6,941 nucleotides of DNA from Gammaproteobacteria bacterium (GTDB lineage Bacteria; Pseudomonadota; Gammaproteobacteria; SZUA-229), in assembly GCA_030641945.1 (NCBI GenBank), contig DAOWLL010000086.1:1-6941 (forward strand), read 5' to 3'. A program made the position numbers and the translations under genes. The notes under the pieces are model-generated. The model searched no databases. It had not been told where the DNA came from and saw only the letters and a program-made list of their open reading frames with translations. Of the stretch, positions 1 through 5,296 are shown one piece after another; position 1 is the first letter of the stretch; every line of letters begins with the position of its first letter.

Positions 1-200
1 AAGGTGGAACACTTGCAGGTAATATTGGGCCACCACTTGTTGCAATGAAAGCAAGATTTCCTGACTATGACAAAATGAAAGCCCAGATTACCGATGCACG
101 CGAAAATAACCCGAACACAATTATGATTCCGTTCGGTCCGCATGCAGTGCTTTCCAGGAAGGAAATCGATCTGGTCTCACAATTTATATATACATTGTAG
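1..200 (+). CDS. soxX: SoxX, c-type cytochrome subunit of SoxAX (C-terminal part only)
   Basis: The window opens inside this gene. The reading frame starts at base 3 and gives 65 residues before the TAG at 198-200. SoxX is the small monohaem subunit of the periplasmic SoxAX cytochrome, which couples thiosulfate to the SoxY cysteine and takes up the electrons. Visible are a GNIGPPL segment, expected shortly after the haem site, and IMIPFG, which matches the SoxX motif around the distal methionine ligand of the haem iron (Met codon at 123-125). The end, EIDLVSQFIYTL, is a typical cytochrome c C-terminal helix. The CxxCH motif and signal peptide lie upstream of the window and cannot be checked. 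The gene sits 17 bp before soxY in the same direction, which supports the assignment. It is partial because of the window edge; I see no sign of a break. Confidence 0.88.
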   Translation, partial: GGTLAGNIGPPLVAMKARFPDYDKMKAQITDARENNPNTIMIPFGPHAVLSRKEIDLVSQFIYTL

Positions 201-217
201 GTAGAGGTAAAAACAAG

Positions 218-688
218 ATGAATCACAATCGAAGAGTACTGCTGAAAGGATCACTGGCAGCTGGTGCAGTTGGTGCTGCAGTCAGCGCCGGGCTACTGAC
301 TCCTAAGGCCGTAATGGCCGCCTGGGCGAAAGACGCATTTGAAGCTAAAGAGGTCAATGCCGCATTGACTGGCTCAATGGGAAGCGCTGATGCAACAGCC
401 AGCGACAAGATCAAGCTGAAAGCTCCAGACATCGCAGAAAATGGCGCCGTTGTGCCTATCACTGTTACCAGCAAGATCGATGGCACCACATCCATGAGCA
501 TCCTGGTTGCAAAAAACAACACCCCGTTGACTTCAACCTATGAGCTTGGTCCAAACACTCAGGCTTACATCTCAACCCGCGTTAAGATGGGCAAGACATC
601 AGATGTTATTGCTGTCGTCAAGGCTGGCGGCAAGCTCTACAGCACCAAGAAAGAAGTCAAGGTCACTATCGGTGGTTGCGGCGGTTAA
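218..688 (+). CDS. soxY: SoxY, sulfur-carrier subunit of SoxYZ
   Basis: SoxY is the periplasmic protein to which thiosulfate is attached during Sox-dependent oxidation; the intermediates stay covalently bound to its C-terminal cysteine. The 156-residue product has a twin-arginine signal: N-R-R-V-L-L-K at residues 4-10, a hydrophobic stretch at about 12-28, and a likely cleavage site near AVMA (residues 31-34). The defining C-terminal GGCGG is present, with the carrier Cys at residue 154 as the only cysteine. The middle (about 60-150) is a beta-rich domain in keeping with the immunoglobulin-like SoxY fold. The ATG at 218 is well supported by GAGGT at 204-208, 9 nt upstream. Length matches the family. 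The gene lies between soxX and soxZ (30 bp to soxZ), so co-translation with its partner is likely. Confidence 0.96.
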   Translation: MNHNRRVLLKGSLAAGAVGAAVSAGLLTPKAVMAAWAKDAFEAKEVNAALTGSMGSADATASDKIKLKAPDIAENGAVVPITVTSKIDGTTSMSILVAKNNTPLTSTYELGPNTQAYISTRVKMGKTSDVIAVVKAGGKLYSTKKEVKVTIGGCGG

Positions 689-718
689 TCGACAAGCAAA
701 TTTGAGGTAATTAGAAAC

Positions 719-1033
719 ATGGCAAAATCAATCAAACTAAGGGCAAAAGCAAAAGACGGTACTGCTACTGTCAAGGCCCTGATCAGCCACCCAATGGAAA
801 CTGGCCTGCGCAAAGACAAGAAATCAGGCAAGCCAATCCCGGCTGAATTTATTCAGGAAGTCGTCTGTGAATCCGGCGGAAAAACTGTTCTTAGTGCACA
901 GTGGGGCAGCGCGATTTCGAAGAATCCGTTCATCTCATTCAAGTTCAGTGGCGCCAAGTCCGGTGACTCCATCAAGATAAGCTGGGTGGATAACAAGGGC
1001 AATAGCGACTCACTTGACGGAAAAATCAAGTAA
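719..1033 (+). CDS. soxZ: SoxZ, partner subunit of the SoxYZ sulfur carrier
   Basis: This 104-residue protein forms the heterodimer with SoxY. The conserved SoxZ segments are visible: SHPMETGLRKD at residues 23-33, IPAEFIQEV at 40-48, and the C-terminal NPFISFKFSGAKSGD followed by SWVDNKG (residues 69-94). It has no signal peptide. That is normal for the family, because SoxZ is thought to be exported together with SoxY through the Tat pathway. A single cysteine (residue 50) is not part of the carrier site. GAGGT at 704-708, 10 nt before the ATG, supports the start. The gene is followed after 40 bp by soxA in the same direction. Size and motifs leave little doubt about the family. Confidence 0.95.
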   Translation: MAKSIKLRAKAKDGTATVKALISHPMETGLRKDKKSGKPIPAEFIQEVVCESGGKTVLSAQWGSAISKNPFISFKFSGAKSGDSIKISWVDNKGNSDSLDGKIK

Positions 1034-1073
1034 TCCATCCGATTCCCAATCAAAAACAACTAAAGGGTGAACA

Positions 1074-1928
1074 ATGAACAAAATCGCTAACGTCCTAACC
1101 GCTGCATTTCTGGTAGTGACACCATTTGCTGCGCAGGCGACACCTGATCAGGATTTGAAAGAATTCAGAGAACACTACTTCAAGAAATTCCCTGATACAC
1201 CAAAGAATGATTTCATCAATGGTGTATATTCTATCGATCCTGCATCTCGTGAACAGTGGGAGGCCTTCGAGGAATTCCCTTCTTACGAAATTTTCGTCGA
1301 TAAGGGTGAAGAAATCTTCAACAAAAAATTTGCCAACGGTAAAGGCTTTGCTGATTGCTTCCCTAACTACAAAAAAGGTATTCGTCAAAACTATCCTTAC
1401 TTCGACACGAAGTCTGACAAGGTTGTTACCCTGGAAGGCGCTATCAACAAGTGCCTGAAAGACAATGGCGAAAAAGCTTTCAAGTGGAAAAAAGGCAGCA
1501 TCACATATGTCGGCGCCTACCTGGCTTACCAGTCACGCGGCAACAAGATCAACGTCAAGGTGCCTAACGACTCGAAAGCAATGGCTGCCTATAACCGCGG
1601 CAAGAAACACTTCTACGCCAAACGCGGCCAGTTGAATATGTCATGCGCAGACTGCCATTACCATTATGCAGGCAGCAAAATCCGTGCTGATATCCTGAGC
1701 CCGGCGCTGGGTCATCCAACTGGATTCCCTGTCTACCGCAACAAGTGGGCAGGCGCCTCCACCAAGGGTGATGGCATGGGTACACTGCACCGTCGCTACG
1801 GCGGCTGCAACAAGCAGGTACGCGCCAAGCCATTCAAGGCTCAAAGTGATGAATACAAAGCACTTGAGTACTTCCATACATACATGAGTAATGGTATGGA
1901 AGTTAATGGCCCAAGCCAGCGCAAGTAA
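1074..1928 (+). CDS. soxA: SoxA, c-type cytochrome subunit of SoxAX, single-haem form
   Basis: SoxA is the catalytic cytochrome of the periplasmic SoxAX complex that joins thiosulfate to SoxY-Cys. The 284-residue product has a Sec signal peptide (about residues 1-22, ending AAQA). One haem-binding motif, CADCH, is at residues 191-195. RRYGGCN contains Cys245, the position of the cysteine (persulfide) axial ligand of the active-site haem. In dihaem SoxA proteins a second CxxCH lies in the N-terminal domain. Here that region reads ADCFPNY (Cys95) with another lone Cys at 127, so it looks like the monohaem type in which a disulfide replaces the lost haem. This pairing is inference. An AGGGTGA-like ribosome site stands just before the ATG. 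It is the last gene of the cluster, ending 18 bp before a strong terminator; soxB does not follow. Confidence 0.95.
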   Translation: MNKIANVLTAAFLVVTPFAAQATPDQDLKEFREHYFKKFPDTPKNDFINGVYSIDPASREQWEAFEEFPSYEIFVDKGEEIFNKKFANGKGFADCFPNYKKGIRQNYPYFDTKSDKVVTLEGAINKCLKDNGEKAFKWKKGSITYVGAYLAYQSRGNKINVKVPNDSKAMAAYNRGKKHFYAKRGQLNMSCADCHYHYAGSKIRADILSPALGHPTGFPVYRNKWAGASTKGDGMGTLHRRYGGCNKQVRAKPFKAQSDEYKALEYFHTYMSNGMEVNGPSQRK

Positions 1929-1946
1929 GCACTTGTAGCCAACCAT

Positions 1947-1975
1947 AAAAAAACCCCGGCTAGCCGGGGTTTTTT
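1947..1975. terminator. bidirectional Rho-independent terminator
   Basis: A perfect 16-bp palindrome, CCCCGGCTAGCCGGGG (1954-1969), is flanked by seven A on the left (1947-1953) and six T on the right (1970-1975). It folds as a 6-bp GC stem with a CTAG loop, extended by A-T pairs. Because the A- and T-tracts are symmetrical, it should work on both strands. On + it ends the sox transcript 18 bp after the soxA stop. On - it lies about 90 bp beyond the 3' end of tRNA-Lys and can end that transcript. Confidence 0.93.
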
Positions 1976-2027
1976 ATTTCCGAAGATATCAACCGGCGAT
2001 AACATGTCGATTGATACAGCGTCACGC

Positions 2028-2048
2028 AGTTCCTAGTTCCTAGTACCT
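2028..2048. repeat. 7-bp tandem repeat, three units
   Basis: Three consecutive heptamers, AGTTCCT, AGTTCCT and AGTACCT, lie in the short gap between the sox terminator and tRNA-Lys. The third differs by one base. No gene overlaps it. Its role is unknown; it could be a slippage-prone remnant or part of a dispersed repeat. Confidence 0.7.
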
Positions 2049-2062
2049 CGCCACTGTTGTTT

Positions 2063-2138
2063 TGGTGGGCCGTGAAGGATTTGAACCTTCGACCAATTGG
2101 TTAAAAGCCAACTGCTCTACCAGCTGAGCTAACGGCCC
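2063..2138 (-). tRNA. tRNA-Lys(UUU)
   Basis: Read on the minus strand, this is a full 76-nt tRNA. The acceptor stem GGGCCGT pairs with ACGGCCC, followed by discriminator A and an encoded CCA. The D-arm holds AGCTCAGCTGGTAGAGC. The anticodon stem GTTGG/CCAAT encloses the loop CTTTTAA with anticodon TTT, and the T-arm carries GGTTCGAATCC. It closely resembles the Escherichia coli lysine tRNA as I recall it. The gene lies downstream of queE-queC in the same direction, the arrangement also seen in Pseudomonas. Its 3' end faces the sox cluster. QueE and QueC do not act on lysine tRNA (queuosine is found in Asp, Asn, His and Tyr tRNAs), so the adjacency is positional. Confidence 0.98.
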
Positions 2139-2148
2139 GAAGCCGCGC

Positions 2149-2177
2149 ATAATACATGGACTGGCGCTGAAAAACAA
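2149..2177 (-). promoter_or_regulatory. predicted sigma70 promoter of tRNA-Lys with GC-rich discriminator
   Basis: On the minus strand, TTGTTT (2177-2172) and TATTAT (2154-2149) are separated by exactly 17 bp. The tRNA begins 10 bp after the -10 box, so transcription would start about 3-5 nt before the mature 5' end. The bases after the -10 box, GCGCGGC, form a GC-rich discriminator of the kind found at stable-RNA promoters under stringent control. This suggests that the tRNA has its own growth-rate-regulated promoter as well as any read-through from queC. It is a prediction from sequence only. Confidence 0.7.
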
Positions 2178-2212
2178 ACCAGATCGAGCGAAACAGGATG
2201 TCCGCTTCGGCA

Positions 2213-2887
2213 CTACCGATAAATCGTTGGATCGGGCACTCCCGCAGCCTCAAAACCATCGCGGCGCAGACGGCAGGAATCACATAAGCCGCATGCCCTG
2301 CCCTGTTGATCGGCCTGGTAGCAGGAGACTGTCAGCGAAAAATCAACACCCAGCTGTGTCCCCGTGGAAATTATTTCGGCCTTGCTCATATTTATTAATG
2401 GCGCATGAATACTCAGCTTCTGCCCTTCGACGCCGGCCCTGGTCGCCAGCCTGGCCATATGCTCAAATGCCTCAATATAAGCAGGTCGGCAGTCCGGGTA
2501 GCCGGAGTAGTCAACAGCGTTAACACCGATGAAAATATCGTTTGACCCGTGCACCTCAGCGACAGCGAGTGCATGCGCCAGAAATATCGTATTCCTGGCA
2601 GGGACATAGGTAACCGGTATACCCTCATTCAGACCTGTCTCGGGTACGCCTATCGTTGAATCGGTCAACGCAGAACCCGTCATAACACCATCATCGAGCT
2701 GAATAATATGGTGGCTTGCAGCAAATGCCTGCGCCAGCTGCTCTGCTGCATTCAGCTCAGAGACATTGCGCTGGCCGTAATTAAAACTGATGGCATGGCA
2801 GTCAAACTCCCTGCTCGCAATGGCAAGGACGGTTGCGGAATCCAGTCCACCTGAAAGCAGCACAATAGCTTTTGGCCGTGTCGTCAT
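2213..2887 (-). CDS. queC: 7-cyano-7-deazaguanine (preQ0) synthase QueC
   Basis: QueC uses ATP and ammonia to convert 7-carboxy-7-deazaguanine to preQ0, a cytoplasmic step of queuosine biosynthesis. The 224-residue product has the PP-loop ATP pyrophosphatase signature SGGLDS at residues 12-17. A conserved [15 protein letters not shown] segment is at 94-108 and [15 protein letters not shown] at 121-135. The C-terminal zinc site has Cys189 and the cluster CGLCDSC (Cys199, 202, 205). Length is typical (E. coli about 230). The ATG at 2887 lies 3 bp after the queE stop, so the two are probably translated from one message; the ribosome site inside the queE end is weak. tRNA-Lys follows 74 bp downstream. 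All key motifs are intact. Confidence 0.97.
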   Translation of the reverse strand: MTTRPKAIVLLSGGLDSATVLAIASREFDCHAISFNYGQRNVSELNAAEQLAQAFAASHHIIQLDDGVMTGSALTDSTIGVPETGLNEGIPVTYVPARNTIFLAHALAVAEVHGSNDIFIGVNAVDYSGYPDCRPAYIEAFEHMARLATRAGVEGQKLSIHAPLINMSKAEIISTGTQLGVDFSLTVSCYQADQQGRACGLCDSCRLRRDGFEAAGVPDPTIYR

Positions 2888-2890
2888 GCT

Positions 2891-3541
2891 TCACTTACCC
2901 GGCTGGTCGCCCCACAGCAGTTTGTGCAGCTGCATCTGCATCCGTACCGGCAAACCATCACGCAGTATCCAGTCCGCGAGATCAGTTGCTGTTAATTGCT
3001 CAAAACTTGGTGAGAACAGCACCTCACATCGTTCACTCAAGTTATGCCGCTGCAGGAACTCCCTTGACCAGTCATAATCCGCTTCGTCGCAAATCACGAA
3101 CTTGACCTGGTCCTGCCCACAAATGAATTCAATGTTTTGCAGGCGATTGCGCTTTTCTTCACCCGAGCCCGGTGTCTTGATATCCATCACCTTCACCACC
3201 CGCGAATCGACCGCTGAAACATCCAGCGCCCCGCTGGTCTCGAGAGAGACCTTGTAACCCGTGTCACACAACATGGATAGTAAGTCGATGCATCCCTTCT
3301 GTGCCAGTGGTTCACCACCGGTCACCGTGATATAGCCTGTTTTATTCGCTGTGACCTGCTCGAGTATTTCATCAAAACTCATCCACTCACCGCCACTGAA
3401 GGCATACCCGGTATCGCAATACTGACAACGCAGAGGACAGCCGCTAAGACGAATAAACGTGGTGGGAATCCCAACCGTCAGCGCCTCGCCCTGAAGGGAG
3501 AAAAAGATCTCGGTTATCTTCAGTCGGTTATCGTTCGACAT
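2891..3541 (-). CDS. queE: 7-carboxy-7-deazaguanine synthase QueE, radical SAM enzyme
   Basis: QueE rearranges 6-carboxytetrahydropterin to 7-carboxy-7-deazaguanine, the step just before QueC. From the ATG at 3541 the product has 216 residues. It begins with the family hallmark ITEIFFSLQGE, followed by RLSGCPLRCQYCDT, whose Cys35, Cys39 and Cys42 (CxxxCxxC) bind the 4Fe-4S cluster. The SAM-binding GGEP is at residues 75-78. The frame stays open to a TTG at 3574, but the extra 11 residues resemble nothing in the family and come partly from repeat DNA, so I prefer 3541. No strong ribosome site precedes either start. The gap to cpoB upstream is 375 bp and mostly repeat, so queEC may depend on a promoter there that I cannot define. 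The C-terminus is intact and adjoins queC. Confidence 0.95.
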   Translation of the reverse strand: MSNDNRLKITEIFFSLQGEALTVGIPTTFIRLSGCPLRCQYCDTGYAFSGGEWMSFDEILEQVTANKTGYITVTGGEPLAQKGCIDLLSMLCDTGYKVSLETSGALDVSAVDSRVVKVMDIKTPGSGEEKRNRLQNIEFICGQDQVKFVICDEADYDWSREFLQRHNLSERCEVLFSPSFEQLTATDLADWILRDGLPVRMQMQLHKLLWGDQPGK

Positions 3542-3610
3542 AGGTATACATGATGCAGATAGCTTATCTCGCAAAGCAGCAAAGAACGCAAGGTATAATT
3601 ATTCATCTAC

Positions 3611-3641
3611 CGCAGAGACGCGGAGACGCAGAGACGCAGAG
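3611..3641. repeat. 8-bp tandem repeat (CGCAGAGA-type), four units
   Basis: The units are CGCAGAGA (3611-3618), CGCGGAGA (3619-3626), CGCAGAGA (3627-3634) and CGCAGAG (3635-3641, last base different). The inverted counterpart at 3726-3743 has two units. The difference in copy number between arms points to expansion or contraction by slippage. I recall sequences of this CGCAGAG type as common in intergenic DNA of gammaproteobacteria, but could not check this. Confidence 0.8.
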
Positions 3642-3657
3642 CTTATTACAGGCATTC

Positions 3658-3712
3658 GTAGGAGCGACTTTAGTCGCGAACTTTAACAATTCGCGACTAA
3701 AGTCGCTCCTAC
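3658..3712. repeat. REPIN-like perfect inverted repeat (two GTAG-headed REP-type arms)
   Basis: Two 23-bp arms (3658-3680 and 3690-3712) are exact reverse complements around a 9-nt spacer, CTTTAACAA. Each arm starts with GTAGGAG at its outer end and contains its own small palindrome, GCGACTTTAGTCGC. A GTAG head followed by a short hairpin is the hallmark of REP sequences mobilised by RAYT (TnpA-REP, Y1-type) transposases, and two such REPs in inverted order form a REPIN. RAYT-mediated origin is therefore family-based inference; no RAYT gene lies in the window. Transcribed from either strand it would form a very stable hairpin, so it could also affect cpoB or queE mRNA stability. Confidence 0.8.
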
Positions 3713-3783
3713 AAACAATCAAAAACCTCTGCGTCTCCGCGGTATTAACATTGATAATCTTTGCGCTCTTATTGCGGCATTGC

Positions 3784-3916
3784 GCGAATACAGAGCATAA
3801 AGCATCAACCTTGACCTATTCAAAATGCGGTAATAACCGTCAGCTCAAGCCTGAACTACTCCATTTTGATACTTCCAACATTGCTTTAAAGCGGAAGCAT
3901 GCTGGATGAAGCCTTC
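3784..3916. other. remainder of the cpoB-queE gap, no recognised content
   Basis: Between the repeat element and the cpoB stop codon I find no gene, no convincing hairpin plus T-tract terminator for the tol-pal-cpoB message, and no promoter on the minus strand that I would call for queE. A TTGAGC and some AT-rich stretches occur but lack a good partner box at proper spacing. Confidence 0.5.
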
Positions 3917-4696
3917 TCAATGGCCTTCGCGTTTTATTCGTTCGAGTCGGTCGTTGGCCTTTGTCGCAACAGATGTATCGGGATAGAGCTTTACAACCTG
4001 CATAAGCGCATCTTTCGATGCTGACCAGTTTTTCAGTTCGTAATAGGTATAACCGATCTTCAACCTGGCGCCTGGAATTTTCTTACTCTCAGGATACTTC
4101 GCAATCAGTGACTGAAATGCATCCAGCGCTGTTTTGTACTGCCGCGATACGTAATTGGCCTCCCCGAGCCAGTACTGGGCATTATCTGCGTACTTGCTCT
4201 CTGGATAGCTTTTCATAAAACTTTCAAAGGAAGTAATTGACTTGCTGTACTGGCCTTCCTTTAACAGGTCGAACGCTGCCGTGTATTGCTGTGCGCCATC
4301 TTTATCATTTGCTGCAGGAACAACCAGCAACGCAGAAGAAGCCGCTGATGAACTTGGCGGCGGAACCGGCGCAGCCACAACAGATCTGCTGGCACCGCCT
4401 TCAAGACTATTTAGCCTTCGGTCCATATCCGAATAAAGACTACGCTGCCGCTGTGTAATCAGGTCCAGTTCGTAATCTTTTTCTTCCAGCATGTCTCTCA
4501 GCATCGAGACTTCCTGTTGCAATGCTTCGAACTGCAGCGCCTGGTCCACCAGCACATCAGAGCCAAGAATATTCTCCAGGCGCTCCAGTCTCTGCTTGAC
4601 ACTCATACGTGATAACAACTCTTCATCAGCCGCGACAGCATAACCGCATAGCAGGCTGGCGATCACCAGAAATGAAAGACTTTGCTGTTTAATCAT
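3917..4696 (-). CDS. cpoB: CpoB (YbgF), cell division coordinator, periplasmic TPR protein
   Basis: CpoB is a periplasmic protein that, in E. coli, binds TolA and coordinates outer-membrane constriction with PBP1B-driven peptidoglycan synthesis. The 259-residue product has a Sec signal peptide (about 1-23, ending GYAVAA). A heptad-rich coiled coil follows at about 30-100, the trimerisation region. A Ser/Pro/Ala-rich linker spans about 101-134. Three tetratricopeptide repeats occupy about 135-168 (QQYTAAFDLLKEGQY), 172-205 and 209-242, each with a YP(E/D)S/T turn. Domain order and length match YbgF. The start at 4696 is 5 bp after the pal stop; a GAG overlapping the end of pal, 8 nt upstream, is the likely ribosome site. 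It is the last gene of the tol-pal unit before the repeat-filled gap. Confidence 0.95.
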   Translation of the reverse strand: MIKQQSLSFLVIASLLCGYAVAADEELLSRMSVKQRLERLENILGSDVLVDQALQFEALQQEVSMLRDMLEEKDYELDLITQRQRSLYSDMDRRLNSLEGGASRSVVAAPVPPPSSSAASSALLVVPAANDKDGAQQYTAAFDLLKEGQYSKSITSFESFMKSYPESKYADNAQYWLGEANYVSRQYKTALDAFQSLIAKYPESKKIPGARLKIGYTYYELKNWSASKDALMQVVKLYPDTSVATKANDRLERIKREGH

Positions 4697-4701
4697 TAAT
4701 A

Positions 4702-5265
4702 TTACTCATATACAAGTTCTGCACGGCGGTTTAATTTCCATGCGTCTTCATCATGACCAAATGCTGCGGGCTTTTCCTCTCCATAGCTGATGATTGTTAT
4801 TTGCGAGGAACTGGCACCCTGATACAGCAGTAATTTCTTTACAGACTGCGCACGGCGGTCCGCCAGTGCAATATTATATTCACGTGTACCGCGTTCATCT
4901 GTATGACCTTCCAGCCTCAGTGTTGCATCAGAATTCAATGCAAGGTACTTACCGTGATGCTTTATCACTTCGACATCGTCTTCACTGAGTTCACTGCTGT
5001 CGAAATTAAAATAGATGGTTTTGATTGACAACACATTCTCTGGATCATTGATGGCATTTTTTTCATATGAGATTGTCATGCCCTCAAGTGCAGATCCTGC
5101 CAACGCACCACCATCACCAATGGTGCCTACTGTTGCACCACTTCCAGCAGCATCACCACCCTCAGCAGCACCTTCGCCATCCGGTTTTGTGCCAGGTGTA
5201 CAGCCGGAAATCAGCAGTGCCACAACCAATGCAAACATGCTGCCTTTCATTGTTATAATTTTCAT
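4702..5265 (-). CDS. pal: Pal, peptidoglycan-associated outer-membrane lipoprotein
   Basis: Pal anchors the outer membrane to peptidoglycan and is the terminal partner of the Tol system, binding TolB. The 187-residue precursor has a lipoprotein signal with lipobox ISGC; Cys22 is the lipidation site. Thr at the next position, not Asp, fits outer-membrane sorting. A flexible Gly/Ala-rich linker spans about 25-60. The OmpA-like domain covers about 82-187, with IYFNFDSSEL (84-93) and the peptidoglycan-binding EGHTDERGTREYN (119-131) plus LADRRA (134-139). Asp123 and Arg138 correspond to the diaminopimelate-binding pair of OmpA-like domains. The ATG at 5265 has an AGGA only 2 nt away, which is unusually close. 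A second in-frame ATG at residue 6 would still leave a valid lipoprotein signal, so the exact start is uncertain. The gene lies 31 bp after tolB. Confidence 0.96.
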   Translation of the reverse strand: MKIITMKGSMFALVVALLISGCTPGTKPDGEGAAEGGDAAGSGATVGTIGDGGALAGSALEGMTISYEKNAINDPENVLSIKTIYFNFDSSELSEDDVEVIKHHGKYLALNSDATLRLEGHTDERGTREYNIALADRRAQSVKKLLLYQGASSSQITIISYGEEKPAAFGHDEDAWKLNRRAELVYE

Positions 5266-5296
5266 TGTCCTGCTCTACCTCTTCACGATTAATAAA

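Larger units (their letters stand above)
3571..3783. repeat. large imperfect inverted repeat (outer shell of a nested palindromic element)
   Basis: The left arm (about 3571-3641) and right arm (about 3726-3783) are reverse complements with mismatches and length differences. Shared blocks, read inward from each end, are GCAA(A/T)GC(A/C)GCAA, then CGCAA(A/G)G, then after 17 poorly matched bases ACCGC(A/G)GAGACGC. The left arm has four 8-bp CGCAGAGA-type units and the right arm only two. Between the arms lies a shorter perfect inverted repeat (separate entry). The whole looks like a non-autonomous, MITE-like repeat with no coding capacity. I see no clear target-site duplication. It accounts for most of the 375-bp gap between queE and cpoB. 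Confidence 0.75.

Noticed and set aside
223..522. Open frame of 99 codons on the - strand opposite soxY
   Set aside because: Antisense to a clear SoxY with signal peptide and GGCGG end; no recognisable family and no ribosome site.
1976..2062. Possible att site duplicating the tRNA-Lys 3' end
   Set aside because: No second copy of the T-arm/acceptor sequence was found in the window outside the tRNA itself.
3541..3574. Upstream TTG start for queE adding 11 residues
   Set aside because: The extension falls partly in the left arm of the repeat, does not resemble QueE N-termini, and has no clear ribosome site; the ATG at 3541 places the conserved ITEIF motif where expected.
3542..3600. Candidate promoter for queE (TTGCGT, 17 bp, GATAAG on the - strand)
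   Set aside because: The -10 box is a weak match and much of the surrounding sequence is repeat; not strong enough to list as a feature.
3609..3743. Possible CRISPR array from the repeated CGCAGAGA units
   Set aside because: The units are adjacent 8-mers without spacers, and the rest is inverted, not direct, repetition; no cas genes are present.
3550..3909. Open frame of 119 codons on the + strand between queE and cpoB
   Set aside because: It runs straight through the tandem units and both inverted-repeat layers, its translation resembles no family, and it overlaps the queE start region. Open by chance across repeat DNA.
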